64,000 bases of DNA from Ariolimax columbianus (lineage: Eukaryota; Mollusca; Gastropoda; Stylommatophora; Arionidae), in assembly GCA_036924085.1 (NCBI GenBank), contig JAVGWX010000003.1, positions 122,632,764-122,696,763 of the forward strand, read 5' to 3'. The notes beneath the pieces are model-generated. The model was not told the DNA's origin and made no database searches. It was given only the letters and a program-made list of their open reading frames with translations. Position numbers and translations under genes: made by a program. This document shows positions 42,911 to 54,046 of this stretch, piece after piece. The stretch's first letter is position 1; each line of letters begins with the position of its first letter.

Positions 42911-44427
42911 AAACATCAAGTTATACAAATAAATCAGTTAAACACTAACTGTTATAGCAAGAGTAACACATACCGACTTATCCAAGCTTATGTTGAAATA
43001 ACTAAAGGGGAAAAACTGTTATAAGCAATTCAAGAGCACTATACCGGTATATTTACCAACCAACACTCTTTCTCTATTCTTCTACTTGAAAACAACACCT
43101 ACTCAAGTACCATCATAGGCCAGTAGGATATTCGGATTCATTTGTAATCGTAATTGGGTATTTTATGTTGTTATATCAATTTGCCTCTACACCTCACGGT
43201 AGAAGAGGAGCGACTAAGTAAGTAAGTAAGTATATCAATTTGTTGATATGCGTTTCTTTCTTTCTTTTTTTTCAAAATTTCTTAGTGATCGTCATAAGAT
43301 GCATGTTGTGTCGAAATTTACAGGAAGTATGCGATATCTGCGCCTTTCGGTCTGGCACAATTGGTTTCAGTACGGTATTTTGCCTTCCTTCTTCGATCTA
43401 TTTTCTTAGTCAGACTCGGCGAGTGACGGCTATTTTCAGAGTCGTCACTTAGAGGCGGGCAAACTCAACAGGAGGATATATTACATACATTCAATCTGTG
43501 TCTGTAGACTCTTATGTACAGCTAATCCTGGACAGCATTGACAATTAAAACAATGAGTCATCATCTAATATAGTAACAAGGGTGTCTGGACTGATAATAA
43601 TAATAATAAACCCGTCTCTCCAATTGACGGAGATTAGAGCCAACATGTCTGAGGTTACTGCAGTTTAAATAAACTATAAGAAAATGCTTTCCGTTTGCAT
43701 TGCTCTGCAGACTTGCGCACACTTTCTTATTACTGAAGGTAAAGGTCAGTCCCATGGCCAATATTGCCGTCAGGGATGAAGATAACTCTATGTACTAAGA
43801 CGCAATCTATGCGAGGTGGCGTGACCATTTCACTTACTTGCTGTTTTTACCTTCCCCAACTCATACGTCAGGTACCCATTTACAGCTGGGTCGACTGGAG
43901 GAACGGTCATACCAAGCACGAACCATGACTCTGACTTTGGTTCTGTCCCATGGCATGCCGTAATCCAGCTCATTGTCAACTATGCTACACCTTTCACTTC
44001 CTATTACTAAGTCCCATCTGATAACATTAAATATTGACCCACTTTCAACATTGACATGTCATGTTTTTTTTCGTCATGAAATAAAAAAAAACAACAAATA
44101 AACAATCCACACCACGATAGTTAAATGGTCCAATTCACTTATATTGATTGCTGACTACACACTCGTGATATGAGGATTGAAATACGTGAATTATGTCACA
44201 ATATTTTGATAAAAGCTTGTATTGAATTCATATGTAAATACATTCAAAGAATGCACTCTGAGCCTTTCTTGTTATACCAAGATAAATCGTGTATAATTTA
44301 TCATGTCTGTCTTTCTGTTCTGCTCTCTTCTTCTGTCATGTGTTTACTATACGCATTCTGTTTTTTACCTACGTTTATGGAGCTAGCAGCTTCAGTAGAT
44401 GGACGTGCTTCAGTAGAAGAGGGTTGT
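42911..44427. other. Mostly unannotated; AAGT run and dispersed motif
   Basis: At 43213-43230 (AAGT)n follows GAAGAGGAGCGACT, resembling the 3' end of the LINE family at 3785. The motif GGTACCCATTTACAGCTGGG near 43872 matches 22170. No coding sequence is supported. Confidence 0.45.
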
Positions 44428-45615
44428 CTTTGTCGTTCGTTCTCAATCTCCCGCTACCAAGTCGTGAACGTTCTCAATCTCCCGCTACCAAGTCGTGAAC
44501 GTTCTCAATCTCCCGCTACCAAGTCGTGAACGTTCTCAATCTCCCACTACCAAGTCTTGAACGTTCTCAATCTCCCGCTACCAAGTCGTGAACGTTCTCA
44601 ATCTCCCGCTACCAAGTCGTGAACGTTCTCAATCTCCCGGTACCAAGTCGTGAACGTTCTCAATCTCCCACTACCAAGTCTTGAACGTTCTCAATCTCCC
44701 GCTACCAAGTCGTGAACGTTCTCAATCTCCCGCTACCAAGTCGTGAACGTTCTCAATCTCCAGATACCAAGTCGTGAACGTTCTCAATCTCCCGCTACCA
44801 AGTCGTGAACGTTCTCAATCTCCCGCTACCAAGTCTTGAACGTTCTCAATCTCCCGCTACAAAGTCTTGAACGTTCTCAATCTCCCGCTACAAAGTCTTG
44901 AACGTTCTCTCACTCCCGCTACCAAGTCTTGAACGTTCTCTCACTCCCTCTACCAAGTCTTGAACGTTCTCTCACTCCCGCTACCAAGTCTTGAACGTTC
45001 TCAATCTCCCGCTACCAAGTCTTGAACGTTCTAAATCTCCCGCTAACAAGTCTTGAACGTTCTAAATCTCCCGCAACCAAGTCTTGAACGTTCTTTCACT
45101 CCCGCTACCAAGTCTTGAACGTTCTAAATCTCCCGCTACCAAGTCTTGAACGTTCTAAATCTCCCGCTACCAAGTCTTGAACGTTCTCTCACTCCCGCTA
45201 CCAAGTCTTGAACGTTCTCAATCTTCCGCTACCAAGTCTTGAACGTTCTCTCACTCCCGCTACCAAGTCTTGAACGTTCTCTCACTCCCGCTACCAAGTC
45301 TTGAACGTTCTCTCACTCCCGCTACCATGTCTTGAACGTTCTCTCACTTCCGCTACAAAGTCTAAAACGTTCTTAATCTCCCGCTACCAAGGTTTGAACG
45401 TTCTCTCACTCCCGCAATCGTCTTGAACGTTCTTTCACTCCCGCTACCAAGTCTTGAACGTTCTAAATCTCCCGCTACCAAGTCTTGAACGTTCTAAATC
45501 TCCCGCTACCAAGTCTTGAACGTTCTAAATCTCCCGCTACCAAGTCTTAAACGTTCTCTCACTCCCGCTACCAAGCCTTGAACGTTCTAAATCTCCCGCT
45601 ACCAAGTCTTGAAAA
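44428..45615. repeat. Minisatellite, 31-bp unit, grown from repeat A
   Basis: About 38 units, period 31 bp: CGTTCTCAATCTCCCGCTAC plus CAAGTCTTGAA. Three variants (CAATCTC, CTCACTC, AAATCTC) occur in runs. It begins with GTTCGTTCTCAATCTC, the 5' start of repeat A, and ends in GTCTTGAAAAGTGATTTACA, where the A element continues. Confidence 0.95.
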
Positions 45616-45975
45616 GTGATTTACAAGTAGCAGGAAGAAGTCCGGAAGACGGAATCCATTGTGTCGTAGTTTACAGCTTGACTGCGATATTAGCACCTTT
45701 TAGTTCCACATCAGCAGCCATTTTTGGGTACCAGGTTAGCCTTCCCTCGATCCCTTCTCCTTAGTCGTCCTGTTGCATCCTGTTAAACAGGATCACCACG
45801 TGAAGGTGGAGAAGGGTCTTGGCAGCTCAGGGTCGCTGGCCTTGACGCTAACAGTCAGCTTTGGGTCGCTGACCTTGACGCTAACAGCCAGCCTTGGGTC
45901 GCTGACCTTGACGCTAACAGTCAGCTTTGGGTCTCTGACCTCTTCAGCTCATGCACTGCTCAGCACTTGATCCCG
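45615..45975 (+). mobile_element. Interspersed repeat A, with a 33-bp triplication
   Basis: Blocks in order: AAGTAGCAGGAAGAAGTCCG, GTTTACAGCTTGACTGCGAT, ACCAGGTTAGCCTTCC, TCACCACGTGAAGGTGGAGA, and three tandem copies of 33 bp starting TCGCTG(A/G)CCTTGACGCTAAC at 45833-45935. The copy at 46500 has that last unit once. The translation is a non-coding 11-residue period. Confidence 0.85.
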
Positions 45976-46199
45976 GTAGAATGATTTCTAATCAGTTACA
46001 ATTTATGATAGGGAAGATACAAGAGTTTATTGAGATTGTCACGGTCTGTGTGAAGATAAAGAAGTGTATTGAGATTGGCATGGTCAGTGGTCTATGGAGA
46101 TCTATAAGGGTGTAATGAGGCGATATGTATGTTCAAGTGAAAGATATAAGGTTTATATGAGATTGGTACGGGCCGTTTCACCTGGGCTTGTTGATTAAT

Positions 46200-46472
46200 T
46201 CTGTTTCAGTTTAATCAGCAACTTTCAGCTTCCTGGGGAGCACAGGTCTTCAACAAACACAGGATAGATATCATGTCCTTTGCAATCAGTTTCAACTATC
46301 TCCGTGCCTTCTTTTTCTGATCTTTTTGGTGAGTAACTTGATTTCCTCTTCACCATGTACGATTTAGTCTCGCTGTATTTAATCTAGCCCTGTGATCCAA
46401 GAACAGAGACTTGATCGTATTGCTGGCATTTAGTGTTATATCTATTTTCTCTTTCATCCCTTTACATTAATG
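46200..46472 (-). pseudogene. LINE 3' coding tail
   Basis: Minus-strand fragments PASNTIKSLFLDHRAR-like, VKRKSSYSPKRSEKEG-like and VEDLCSPGS-like match the tail order seen at 30485-30775 (RKPADSIT...VEDLCSSGS). Frames are broken repeatedly. Confidence 0.55.
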
Positions 46473-46499
46473 CTCGTCTGCTTTTTCCCAGCCAGTTCT

Positions 46500-46865
46500 T
46501 CTATTTCGTAGTTCGTTCTCAATGTCCCACCACTTAGCCCTGAAAAGAGCTTTGTAAGAAGGAGGATGTTGTCCGGAGAAAGGAATGCGTTATGTCGTAG
46601 TTTACAGCTTAACTGCGGGATTTGCATTTTTTAGTCCTATACATCCAACTTCAGCAGATATTGTTTAGTACCAGGTTAGCCTTCCATCTTCGATGCCTTC
46701 TCCTTAGCCAGCCTGTTCTGTTGCAGCCCGTTATCCAAGATCACCGCGTGGAGGTGTAGAAGGGTCTTAGCAGCTCTGGTTCGCTGGCCCTGACGCTAGC
46801 AGTCAGCTATGGGTCTCTGACTGCTGCAGCTCATACACTGCTCAGCATCTTGACCCCCGTCTTAT
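46500..46865 (+). mobile_element. Interspersed repeat A, unexpanded copy
   Basis: Starts with CGTTCTCAATGTCCCACCAC once only, then AGGAGGATGTTGTCCGGAGA, GTTTACAGCTTAACTGCGGG, ACCAGGTTAGCCTTCC, CACCGCGTGGAGGTGTAGAA and a single CTGGCCCTGACGCTAGCAGT, ending near CTCAGCATCTTGACCCCCG. It is the unexpanded form against which 44428-45975 can be read. About 365 bp. Confidence 0.85.
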
Positions 46866-48039
46866 CAAACCATTTCAGTCCTTCTATTTTCGCAAATACC
46901 CATTAACGAAAGCTTGAATCTTCATAATGTTACCTCTGCTGCCCTTCCCCCGTATAGTCACAACTACGCAATATGACTGCCATTATATTGAAGTTGAATA
47001 TTTTATGAATGGATGTGTTTCAGTTGAAATATTTTAATGCAATTTAAATTTAGATTAAGAATAGTGGCTGTTTGTTTTCGAAGCTTCACGTACTGAAGTC
47101 TTCACAGTTGACGATGTTTCTCTGGTAGCAGATTACAGTGTCTCTTAATCCTGAGTCCTACTGAAAAAGGTGGACCTGGATTTCCCTGGTTGTAGTGCTA
47201 TGCAAGGATACTCAGATGGCTCATCGCTCCGAGTATTCTGTAAGTAATAGGTGGCAGTTCGTCTAGAAAACGAAGACTGCTGTCTCGCAGGTACTCTGGC
47301 GACAACCAATAGAGGGAGACCGTTAAACAGTAATAACAATATTAATCAAATGTCAAAACGAAACACAATTTGGGAAGCCAGTCTCCGTCCTTCCTTAAAT
47401 TCTTCTTTTTCTTCCTCTACTTTTTTCTTCTTTGTTTGCTCTAAAATAATTGCATCTAAAAGATTATTATACCTGTCAGGGGCTCTTCAGAATTGTTTTA
47501 GCTCGGCACTCAACATTGAACACCGTCGAGTGCATCACGCCCCCCCCCCCTTTCTGGGGTCGGGAAGGAGCCAGACATCCGTCTGTTTTCTGACCAGGGT
47601 GGCGAGAAAAAAAGCCACATGATTCCACATCACTATTAATCTAAAAACCCCAAGAGCTAATCGTTCAGGTAAGCTAATTACTAAAAAGACGATTTTCTTC
47701 ATAAACATGGCGGTCCATCTCAGACTTCTCCCGTCGACATACAATTTATCCCTTACTTGGGTTAAGGAAGGCCATTTTGTCACTTTATTCATCTCATGGA
47801 ACCATCATACCTGGAGAACACGTAGTGCAGTTTATTCTTCCCAAATATACAAATGTATGTTGCTGTGCATCCAGTTTTTAATTTGTTTAACTTATGATTA
47901 TTCAGTATACGTTGGCTTGTTCGCCGGTCTGAATATCGTAACGGGATCTCTTCTTGGCAGCTGCTCAAGGAACTAGACAGTAATTTTGGTGAACGTTCTG
48001 GTTGTCGGCTTCTGTATCCAGTCCATCATGTAATGTCAC
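46866..48039. other. No supported feature
   Basis: About 1.2 kb. A C-run of ten lies at 47540-47550. Short frames have no motifs. 47155-47225 weakly resembles reversed repeat B (GAAAAAGGTGGACCTGGATT). Confidence 0.4.
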
Positions 48040-48675
48040 ATCTCTCCTGTAACGTTCAATCCCGCTTTTACCGTCCCATCTTTTTCTATACCGTCACATC
48101 TCCCATGTACCGTCTCATCCCTCCTATACCGTCCCATCCCTTATGTACCGTCTTATCCCTCCTATACCGTCCTATCCCTCATGTACCGTCTCATCCCTCC
48201 TATACCGTCCCATCCCTCATGTACCGTTTCATCCCTCCTATACCGTCCCATCCCTCATGTACCGTCTCATCCCTCCTATACCGTCCCATCCCTCATGTAC
48301 CGTCTCATCCCTCCTATACCGTCCCATCCCTTATGTACCGTCTCATCCCTCCTATACCGTCCCATCCCTCATGTACCGTCTTATCCCTCCTATACCGTCC
48401 CATCCCTCATGTAGCGTCCCATCCGTCCTATATCTTCCCATCTTTTTCTATACCGTCCCATCCCTCATGTAACGTATTATCCCTCCTGTAACGTACGTCC
48501 CACCCCTCTTGTAACGTCCCACCCCTCTTGTAACGTTCCACCCCTCTTGTAACGTCCCACCCCTCTTCTAACATACCATCCCTCTTGTAACGTCCCACCC
48601 CTCTTGTGACGTCCCATCCCTCTTGTAACTTCCCATTCCTTCTGTAATGCCTCATCCCTTCTGTAACATGCCACC
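48040..48675. repeat. Minisatellite, 19-bp unit with 38-bp dimer
   Basis: Two 19-bp types alternate, one with CCCTCATGTACCGTCTCAT and one with CCCTCCTATACCGTCCCAT, giving a 38-bp dimer over 48090-48420. From 48480 a third type (CCCTCTTGTAACGTCCCAC) takes over. Roughly 32 units. All frames are open over long stretches because the unit lacks stops. Confidence 0.93.
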
Positions 48676-48879
48676 TGTCCAGTTAACGCCTCTGTAGAGG
48701 TGCAGCAAGGTTAAGAATCCTTGGCCTAAGGTCTTGTGTTAACATGAGGCAGAGTGGGTGGTGAATGTTTGTTTTGAGGGGATTATCTCTCTTCGCTTGT
48801 CGTCATAGTCAGGAATGGAGTGTACGATGTACCCAGGGTAAGGAATGCGTCTTTGTAATGCGCAGAACATATTGACTTA

Positions 48880-49898
48880 GGGCAAGCGTGTCTAACCTAC
48901 AGTCCGTGGACCCGGTTCCGGCCCTACACGTTGCTGGATGTTATGGACTCACATTAAACACATCGCATCTATCTAGTCATTGAGCAGTGAAACGTCGAAA
49001 ACTGACATTGTTTGAGCATGTAACTAGACATCTAAAAAATAATATCGCAGAGACCAATTGAAGGAGGAAAGAAGCGAGGAGGCTAGGCCCAAGAAAGTCA
49101 TAGGTTGATAACATCAAGGAATGGCCAGCACGTGATTTTTTCACTCTCGTTGACAGAGCAGTGGATAGAGAACTAGGAAGGGCTTTTTGTGTTGACGTTT
49201 CCGCCATTACACCCCAAACGACTATAACGGGCTAATAGTTTATTAACTGATTAACTTAAGAAATGAATCGATTTAATATCTGAATTTAAATAATTAGTAT
49301 TTTAATTCATTACTATGTTATGGGTTTTTACTAATCGCCGAACACGAATAGAGGCCATTCATTATTTAGCAGGTTACGAATACTTATACCAATAGTGAGT
49401 GAATGTCTAGCATAACAAGTTGTGTCAAACACGTTTAGCTATATTTCCTATAATTATAAAGTAATCAACAACATCATATGACGAATCAAGGTGTTACATC
49501 GTTACAGAAATGGGGCAGTTTGCTTAAAATTATGTAATGCTACTAACTGGTAACTAATCACTAGTAATTTTGTTACATTAAGTTTAAAAATGCGTAATTG
49601 AAACTGGAAGTCTTCCAACATTTTGGGTCTAAAATGATCAAGCCGCTCTTTGACCTATTAGTATGCGATTAGATGATACAATTCATTCACATACGAATAG
49701 TTCATTGACCGCACTACTCGGTATCGAGTAAGTTCAAGTATTACCATTTTGTCTTCTTCAATTCAGCAGGAACATCAATACTAATCAAATATAAAAAGGT
49801 CCATATGTCTGTCGACAATTGTATTTAAGGTCCAACTCACAGGGCCCGTCAATTTTGACAAATGTGGTCGTCGAATTGAAAAGAATGTTAGACATCCC
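48880..49898. mobile_element. Possible hAT-type element, 1.02 kb, non-autonomous
   Basis: Inverted termini GGGCAAGCGTGTCTAAC (48880) and GTTAGACATCCC (ends 49898) are flanked on both sides by TGACTTA (48873-48879 and 49899-49905). The left end continues CTACAGTCCGTGGACCCGG, the kind of terminus known from hAT elements of the GTF2IRD2/Charlie8 type (GGTGTCAAACxTGCGGCCCGCGG). hAT normally gives 8-bp duplications; only seven bases match here. The interior is AT-rich apart from a LINE tail. Confidence 0.55.
48980..49220 (+). pseudogene. LINE 3' coding tail inside the hAT-like element
   Basis: Plus strand: RRKLTLFEHVTRHLKNNIAE, RRLGPRKS, VDNIKEWPARDFFTLVDRAV and ELGRAFCVDVS, matching a LINE tail (RRRLTLFGHVxR...GRPRKSYIDNIKEW). 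One or two stops. Its position inside the termini suggests nesting or capture. Confidence 0.7.
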
Positions 49899-49959
49899 TG
49901 ACTTAATGGTTATGCCCATGCTTAATTTTTTTTAAATAGCAAAGTGGAACTGCTATGTG

Positions 49960-50065
49960 TAATTTGTTTACATTATTTTGGCGTTCGCCTTATTTCTCAA
50001 ATTTCCAAGGCGGTCTGCGTTACACCTGTCTCCACGTCCGTCCACTTATTATCAGTGCAGCTGTT
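49960..50065 (-). repeat. Repeat D fragment
   Basis: Plus-strand GGCGTTCGCCTTATTTCTCA and AAGGCGGTCTGCGTTACACC match the tail-proximal part of the D copy at 14935-15000. Confidence 0.5.
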
Positions 50066-50299
50066 TTTGGTCAGTGGCGTACTGTAAGGCGAGGGAACGA
50101 TGGCGATAGCTGCCTGGGATCCCCTCTGCCAGTCAGAAGGGGCATGTCACTGGGAGCGGTAGTGCGGGGAATTCTGTAATGCTACCTTTAACGTTTGTAC
50201 ATTTAAATATGGAAGATGGCGAGGGATACTCAGCCCGGCTGTAAGATACATTAAGTACATCTCTCTATGTGATCCCACCAAAGAATCTCATGTATTGTT

Positions 50300-50675
50300 T
50301 CACAATTAGAAGAGGAGACTAACGTCTAGTCAGGCAAAACATACTGATCAAAAATGCTAGTGAGGGTCACACAAAATATACTGGCCAAGACACCCCCCCC
50401 CCCCACTCACTCCCACGTAGCTTTTCTTGGAAACAGTTTGTTTAATGGCAGTCTGGCTAACGACGTGATTCTAATAGTAGTGAGCGACACGAAGATAAAA
50501 TCTGCCATAGCCCAACGTTATAGAGGACCCTGGTCCAACTTCATCAGCACGCTCGAAATGTGAGGAAAGCTACTACAACCCGTCACTTTCTGCCTCTGTT
50601 ATAGCGTACAAAAGAGTATTTTAACATATTTTGAGCATTCGCCAATAACAACCACAACATTGCTGGACAATTTCC
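50300..50675 (+). mobile_element. Interspersed repeat B, near full-length
   Basis: Two 5' units (GTCAGGCAAAACATACTGAT and GTCACACAAAATATACTGGC), a C-run of about 12 at 50392-50404, TTGGAAACAGTTTGTTTAAT, GGCAGTCTGGCTAACGACG, GAGCGACACGAAGATAAAAT, then the 3' GCATTCGCCAATAACAACCA tail. Unexpanded like 2848. Confidence 0.8.
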
Positions 50676-50694
50676 ATAGATTTCGGAAACACGA

Positions 50695-51390
50695 AATGTA
50701 GCACTTACTTACTTCCCCTGTCCTAGACACTACGTCACACATCATTCTTTCAGTATTCAGCCACGTGGATTACCCTGTCACTGGCACTCAACAGGTCATC
50801 TGTGCTACAAGTCTCGGGAAGGTTTTGGGCAGATTATCAGATGGTCCTGGTCTTGTGTTACTCCACATTCGCATGTTTCATTATCTCTGTATCCACATCT
50901 TTTCAGGTTTTTTCTGCATCGTTCGAAGTCTATTTAGTGACTTCCATGTTGCGTAGGAAAGGAGATGCCCAGGCGCAGGTTCCTCCCGTAACTCGATTAA
51001 GGGGACATGTGTCAGCTGTTTCCAACTTTCGATGCGTCGATTTCCTGTAGTATGTAGTGGCTGGGTTGACTGCATCAAACTTCGTCTTGACTTTAGTCTT
51101 GGGCGTTGAACCTGATGTCCGAACATATAGTGCCTTGAGTAATTTATGTTTCTTACTTTATATCTCTGACGCGACAGTTCTTCGTATCTCTGGTGGCGCT
51201 ATGTGGTATATTTTTTCAGTTGGTGTAGGTTTTAGGCATCCCGTAACTATACGGTCTGTCTCACTTATTGCTGTAACTATATGCTTGACATGTGCAGAGT
51301 TCTTCCAATATAGCACTGAGTTCACGAGATTGGTGAGTGGCGAATTGTCAGACCGCCAAGTTTATGGTGGAAAGATAATGTGATTATTTT
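50695..51390 (-). pseudogene. LINE RT C-terminus (inverted copy of the 3785 family)
   Basis: On the minus strand it reads FGHQVQRPRLKSRRSLMQST, then RRIESWKQLTHV and APGHLLSYATWKSLNRLRT, preceded (51390-51120) by decayed SSAEYAA-like sequence. The plus strand starts with ACTTACTTACTT at 50704-50715, the reverse complement of the AAGT tail. It is opposite in orientation to 3785-4645 and about 46 kb away. Confidence 0.75.
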
Positions 51391-51449
51391 AGAGCCAACG
51401 ACCAAGAAGAACAAGGATATTAACCCGATAACCAGGAAATCGTTTTCAT

Positions 51450-53035
51450 TAATGGCAGGTCATGGCGTTTGTTGAGGGCGGACAGATGGTGGGGTTTGTT
51501 GAATGTGGAAAGGTCATTGGGTTTATCGAAGGTTGACAGGTCATGGTGGTTGTTGAAGGCGGACAGATCATGGGGTTTGTTGAATGTAGAATGAAAAAGG
51601 ATTTGTTGAGGGTGGACAGGTCATGGTGTTTGTTGAATGTGAAATGAAAATAGGATTTGTTGAGGGTGGACAGGTCATGGGGTTTGTTGAATGTGGAAAT
51701 GTCATAGGGTTTGTTGAGGGCGGATAGGTCGTGGTGTTTGTTGAGGGCGGACAGATCATGGGGTTTGTTGAATGTGGAAAGGTCATTGGGTTTATCGAAG
51801 GTTGACAGGTCATGGTGGTTGTTGAAGGTGGACATATCATGGGGTTTGTTGAACGTGGATAGGTCATAGGGTTTGTTGAGGGCGGACAGGTCATGGTGTT
51901 TGTTGAATGTGAAATGAAAATAGGATTTGTTGAGGGTGGACAGGTCATGGGGTTTGTTGAATGTGGAAATGTCATAGGGTTTGTTGAGGGCGGATAGGTC
52001 GTGGTGTTTGTTGAGGGCGGACAGATCATGGGGTTTGTTGAGGGCGGACAGATGGTGGGGTTTGTTGAATGTGGAAAGGTCATTGGGTTTATCGAAGGTT
52101 GACAGGTCATGGTGGTTGTTGAAGGTGGACAGATCATGGGGTTTGTTGAACGTGGATAGGTCATAGGGTTTGTTGAGGGCGGACAAGTCATGGTGTTTGT
52201 TGAATGTGGAAAATAGGATTTGTTGAGGGTGGACAGGTCATGGGGTTTGTTGAGGGCGGACAGGTCATGGGGTTTGTTGATGGCGGACAGGTTATGGGGT
52301 TTGTTGAGGGCGGACAGGTCATGGGGATTGTTGAGGGCGGACAGATCATGGGGTTTGTTGAGGGCAGACAGATCATGGGGTCTGTTGAGGGCAGACAGAT
52401 AATGGGGTTTGTTGAAAGTGGGCAGATCATGGGGTTTGTTGACGGCGGACAGATCATGGTGTTTGTTGAGGGCGGACAGATCATGGGGTTTGTTGACGGC
52501 GGACAGATCATGGGGTTTGTTGAGGGCGGACAGATCATGGGGTTTGTTGAAAGTGGACAGATCATGGGGTTTGTTGAGGGCGGACAGATCATGGTGTTTG
52601 TTGAGGGCGGAGCGATCATGGGGTTTGTTTGTTGAGTGCGGACATTTCATGGGGTTGGTTGAAAGTGGACAGATCATGGGGTTTGTTGAGGGTGGACAGA
52701 TCATGGGGTTTGTTGACGGCGGACAGATCATGGGGTTTGTTGAGGGCGGACATATCATGGAGTTTGTTGAAAGTGGACAGATCATGGGGTTTGTTGAATG
52801 AAAGGTCATAGGGTTTATTGAAGGTCGACAGGTCATGGTGTTTGTTGAAGGTGGACAGATCATGGGGTTTGTTGAATGTAGAAAGGTCATATGGTTTATT
52901 GAAGGTTGACAGGTCATGGTGTTTGTTGAAAGTGGGCAGATCATGGGGTTTGTTGAATGTGGAAATGTCATAGGGGTTATTGACGGTTGACAGGTCATGG
53001 CGTTTGTTGAAAGTTGACAGGTCGTGGTGTTTGTG
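51450..53035. repeat. Minisatellite, 27-bp unit with higher-order blocks
   Basis: About 58 units of 27 bp (ATGGGGTTTGTTGAGGGCGG plus ACAGATC). Because 27 is divisible by three, each frame gives a nine-residue period, open in several frames on both strands (up to 507 codons on the minus strand at 51568-53091). Longer periods are visible: a variant block with CATTGGGTTTATCGAAGGTT recurs at about 51512, 51783 and 52080, that is 10-11 units apart. Confidence 0.95.
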
Positions 53036-53302
53036 GACCTATATATCCTGATCGTCCTCTCTGGCTTGATTCTTTCCTGTCTATCGACCATAGACTAAAG
53101 ACATCTCCTGGAGCCTCATTTTTCCATTACTGACACACTTGTCGTTAGATGTATTTGTTTGGTCTTTCTCGTTCACACACTCGGATGTAACACTGCACGT
53201 GAATTAAATGAATATACTGTTCATCATATTTTAAGTCCTCTGTCTTTGTTTGTTTTCGACACAACTCTCTCTCTCCCTCCCTCCCTCTCTCTCTCCCTCC
53301 CT

Positions 53303-53348
<46 letters not shown>

Positions 53349-53536
53349 GTGTGTTAAAGTCTCTCGCCTAATACTTCTGCATTTCAGTTTGTAATATAAG
53401 CTGTGCATTGTGGACAATGATCCCCTTAACATGCATTACTGCTTCATAAGAACCCTGGTTCTATATCCGATCTCAACTGAATGATTTAAGAGCAGTACTC
53501 TGTCAACTATGCCAGCAGTCCGCACCAAAAAGAGTA
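53036..53536. repeat. Spacer with CT microsatellite
   Basis: 53265-53345 is a CTCC/CT-rich run with a pure (CT)n stretch. The rest has nothing I can support. Confidence 0.85.
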
Positions 53537-54046
53537 GTGGTACAGTGGGTTCCATCCCACTGTAACATTCAAGGCAACGAGGAGGCAGACAGACTGGCAA
53601 AAGATGGTGCAAGATTACCAGAACCAGATTCTAGTGTGACCTACGAAGAGTCCAAAAGGTTTATTAGGGCCAGATACATGGCCAAATGGGAAACAGAACA
53701 TACTGGCTACACAAAAAATGATGCCTATTACCAGTTGAGCAGAAGAGAGCAGGTCGTGGTCTTCAGACTCCGCACAGGACACAACAGACTGATGTACCAT
53801 CTATTCAATAAACTGAAGATAGGTGGCACTGACGAATGCACCTGTGGTACAGAGAAAATGACCGCCGAACATCTGCTGCAAAATTTCCCGACATACGAGG
53901 ACCAGAGAAAGCACATGTGGCCATCACCAGTGCCAACGCTAGACAAGCTCTATGGCAGTGTCGACAGCCTCAGAATGACAGCTGCTTTCTTCGAACAAAT
54001 TCAAGTTGACGCCTGACAGCGCACGAAGAAGAAGAAGATATCCGAC
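53537..54046 (+). pseudogene. LINE 3' end: RNase H C-terminus and zinc-knuckle-like tail
   Basis: A 159-codon open frame starts within an RNase H domain: VQWVPSHCNIQGNEEADRLA holds the conserved His and Asp of the last RNase H motif. It continues RREQVVVFRLRTGHNRLMYH, ECTCGTEKMTAEHLLQNFP and ends LYGSVDSLRMTAAFFEQI, the normal end of a group of RNase H-bearing LINEs. The stop is at 54016, followed by CAGCGCACGAAGAAGAAGAA, a (GAA)n 3' tail. The intact frame suggests a recent, 5'-truncated insertion. The host cell RNase H1 is excluded by the Cys-rich tail. Confidence 0.9.

Noticed and set aside
44170..44529. Frame of 119 codons with apparent hydrophobic segments
   Set aside because: The C-terminal part reads into the 31-bp satellite, and the rest lacks any motif.
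45773..45970. Secreted repeat protein with GSLTLTLTVSF repeats
   Set aside because: It is the 33-bp triplication inside repeat A, with no signal peptide or unique domain.
48033..48491. Proline-rich 152-codon frame
   Set aside because: It arises from the 19-bp minisatellite; all frames are open.
51568..53091. Open frame of 507 codons with STNPMICPP-type repeats, and a 245-codon frame with NKPHDLSAL-type repeats
   Set aside because: Both are readings of the 27-bp satellite, and the opposite strand is equally open.
53145..53432. Arg/Glu-rich coiled-coil protein
   Set aside because: Derived from the CT microsatellite read on the minus strand.
53537..54016. Cellular RNase H gene
   Set aside because: The segment has a LINE-type Cys-rich tail and a GAA-repeat 3' end, and begins mid-domain.
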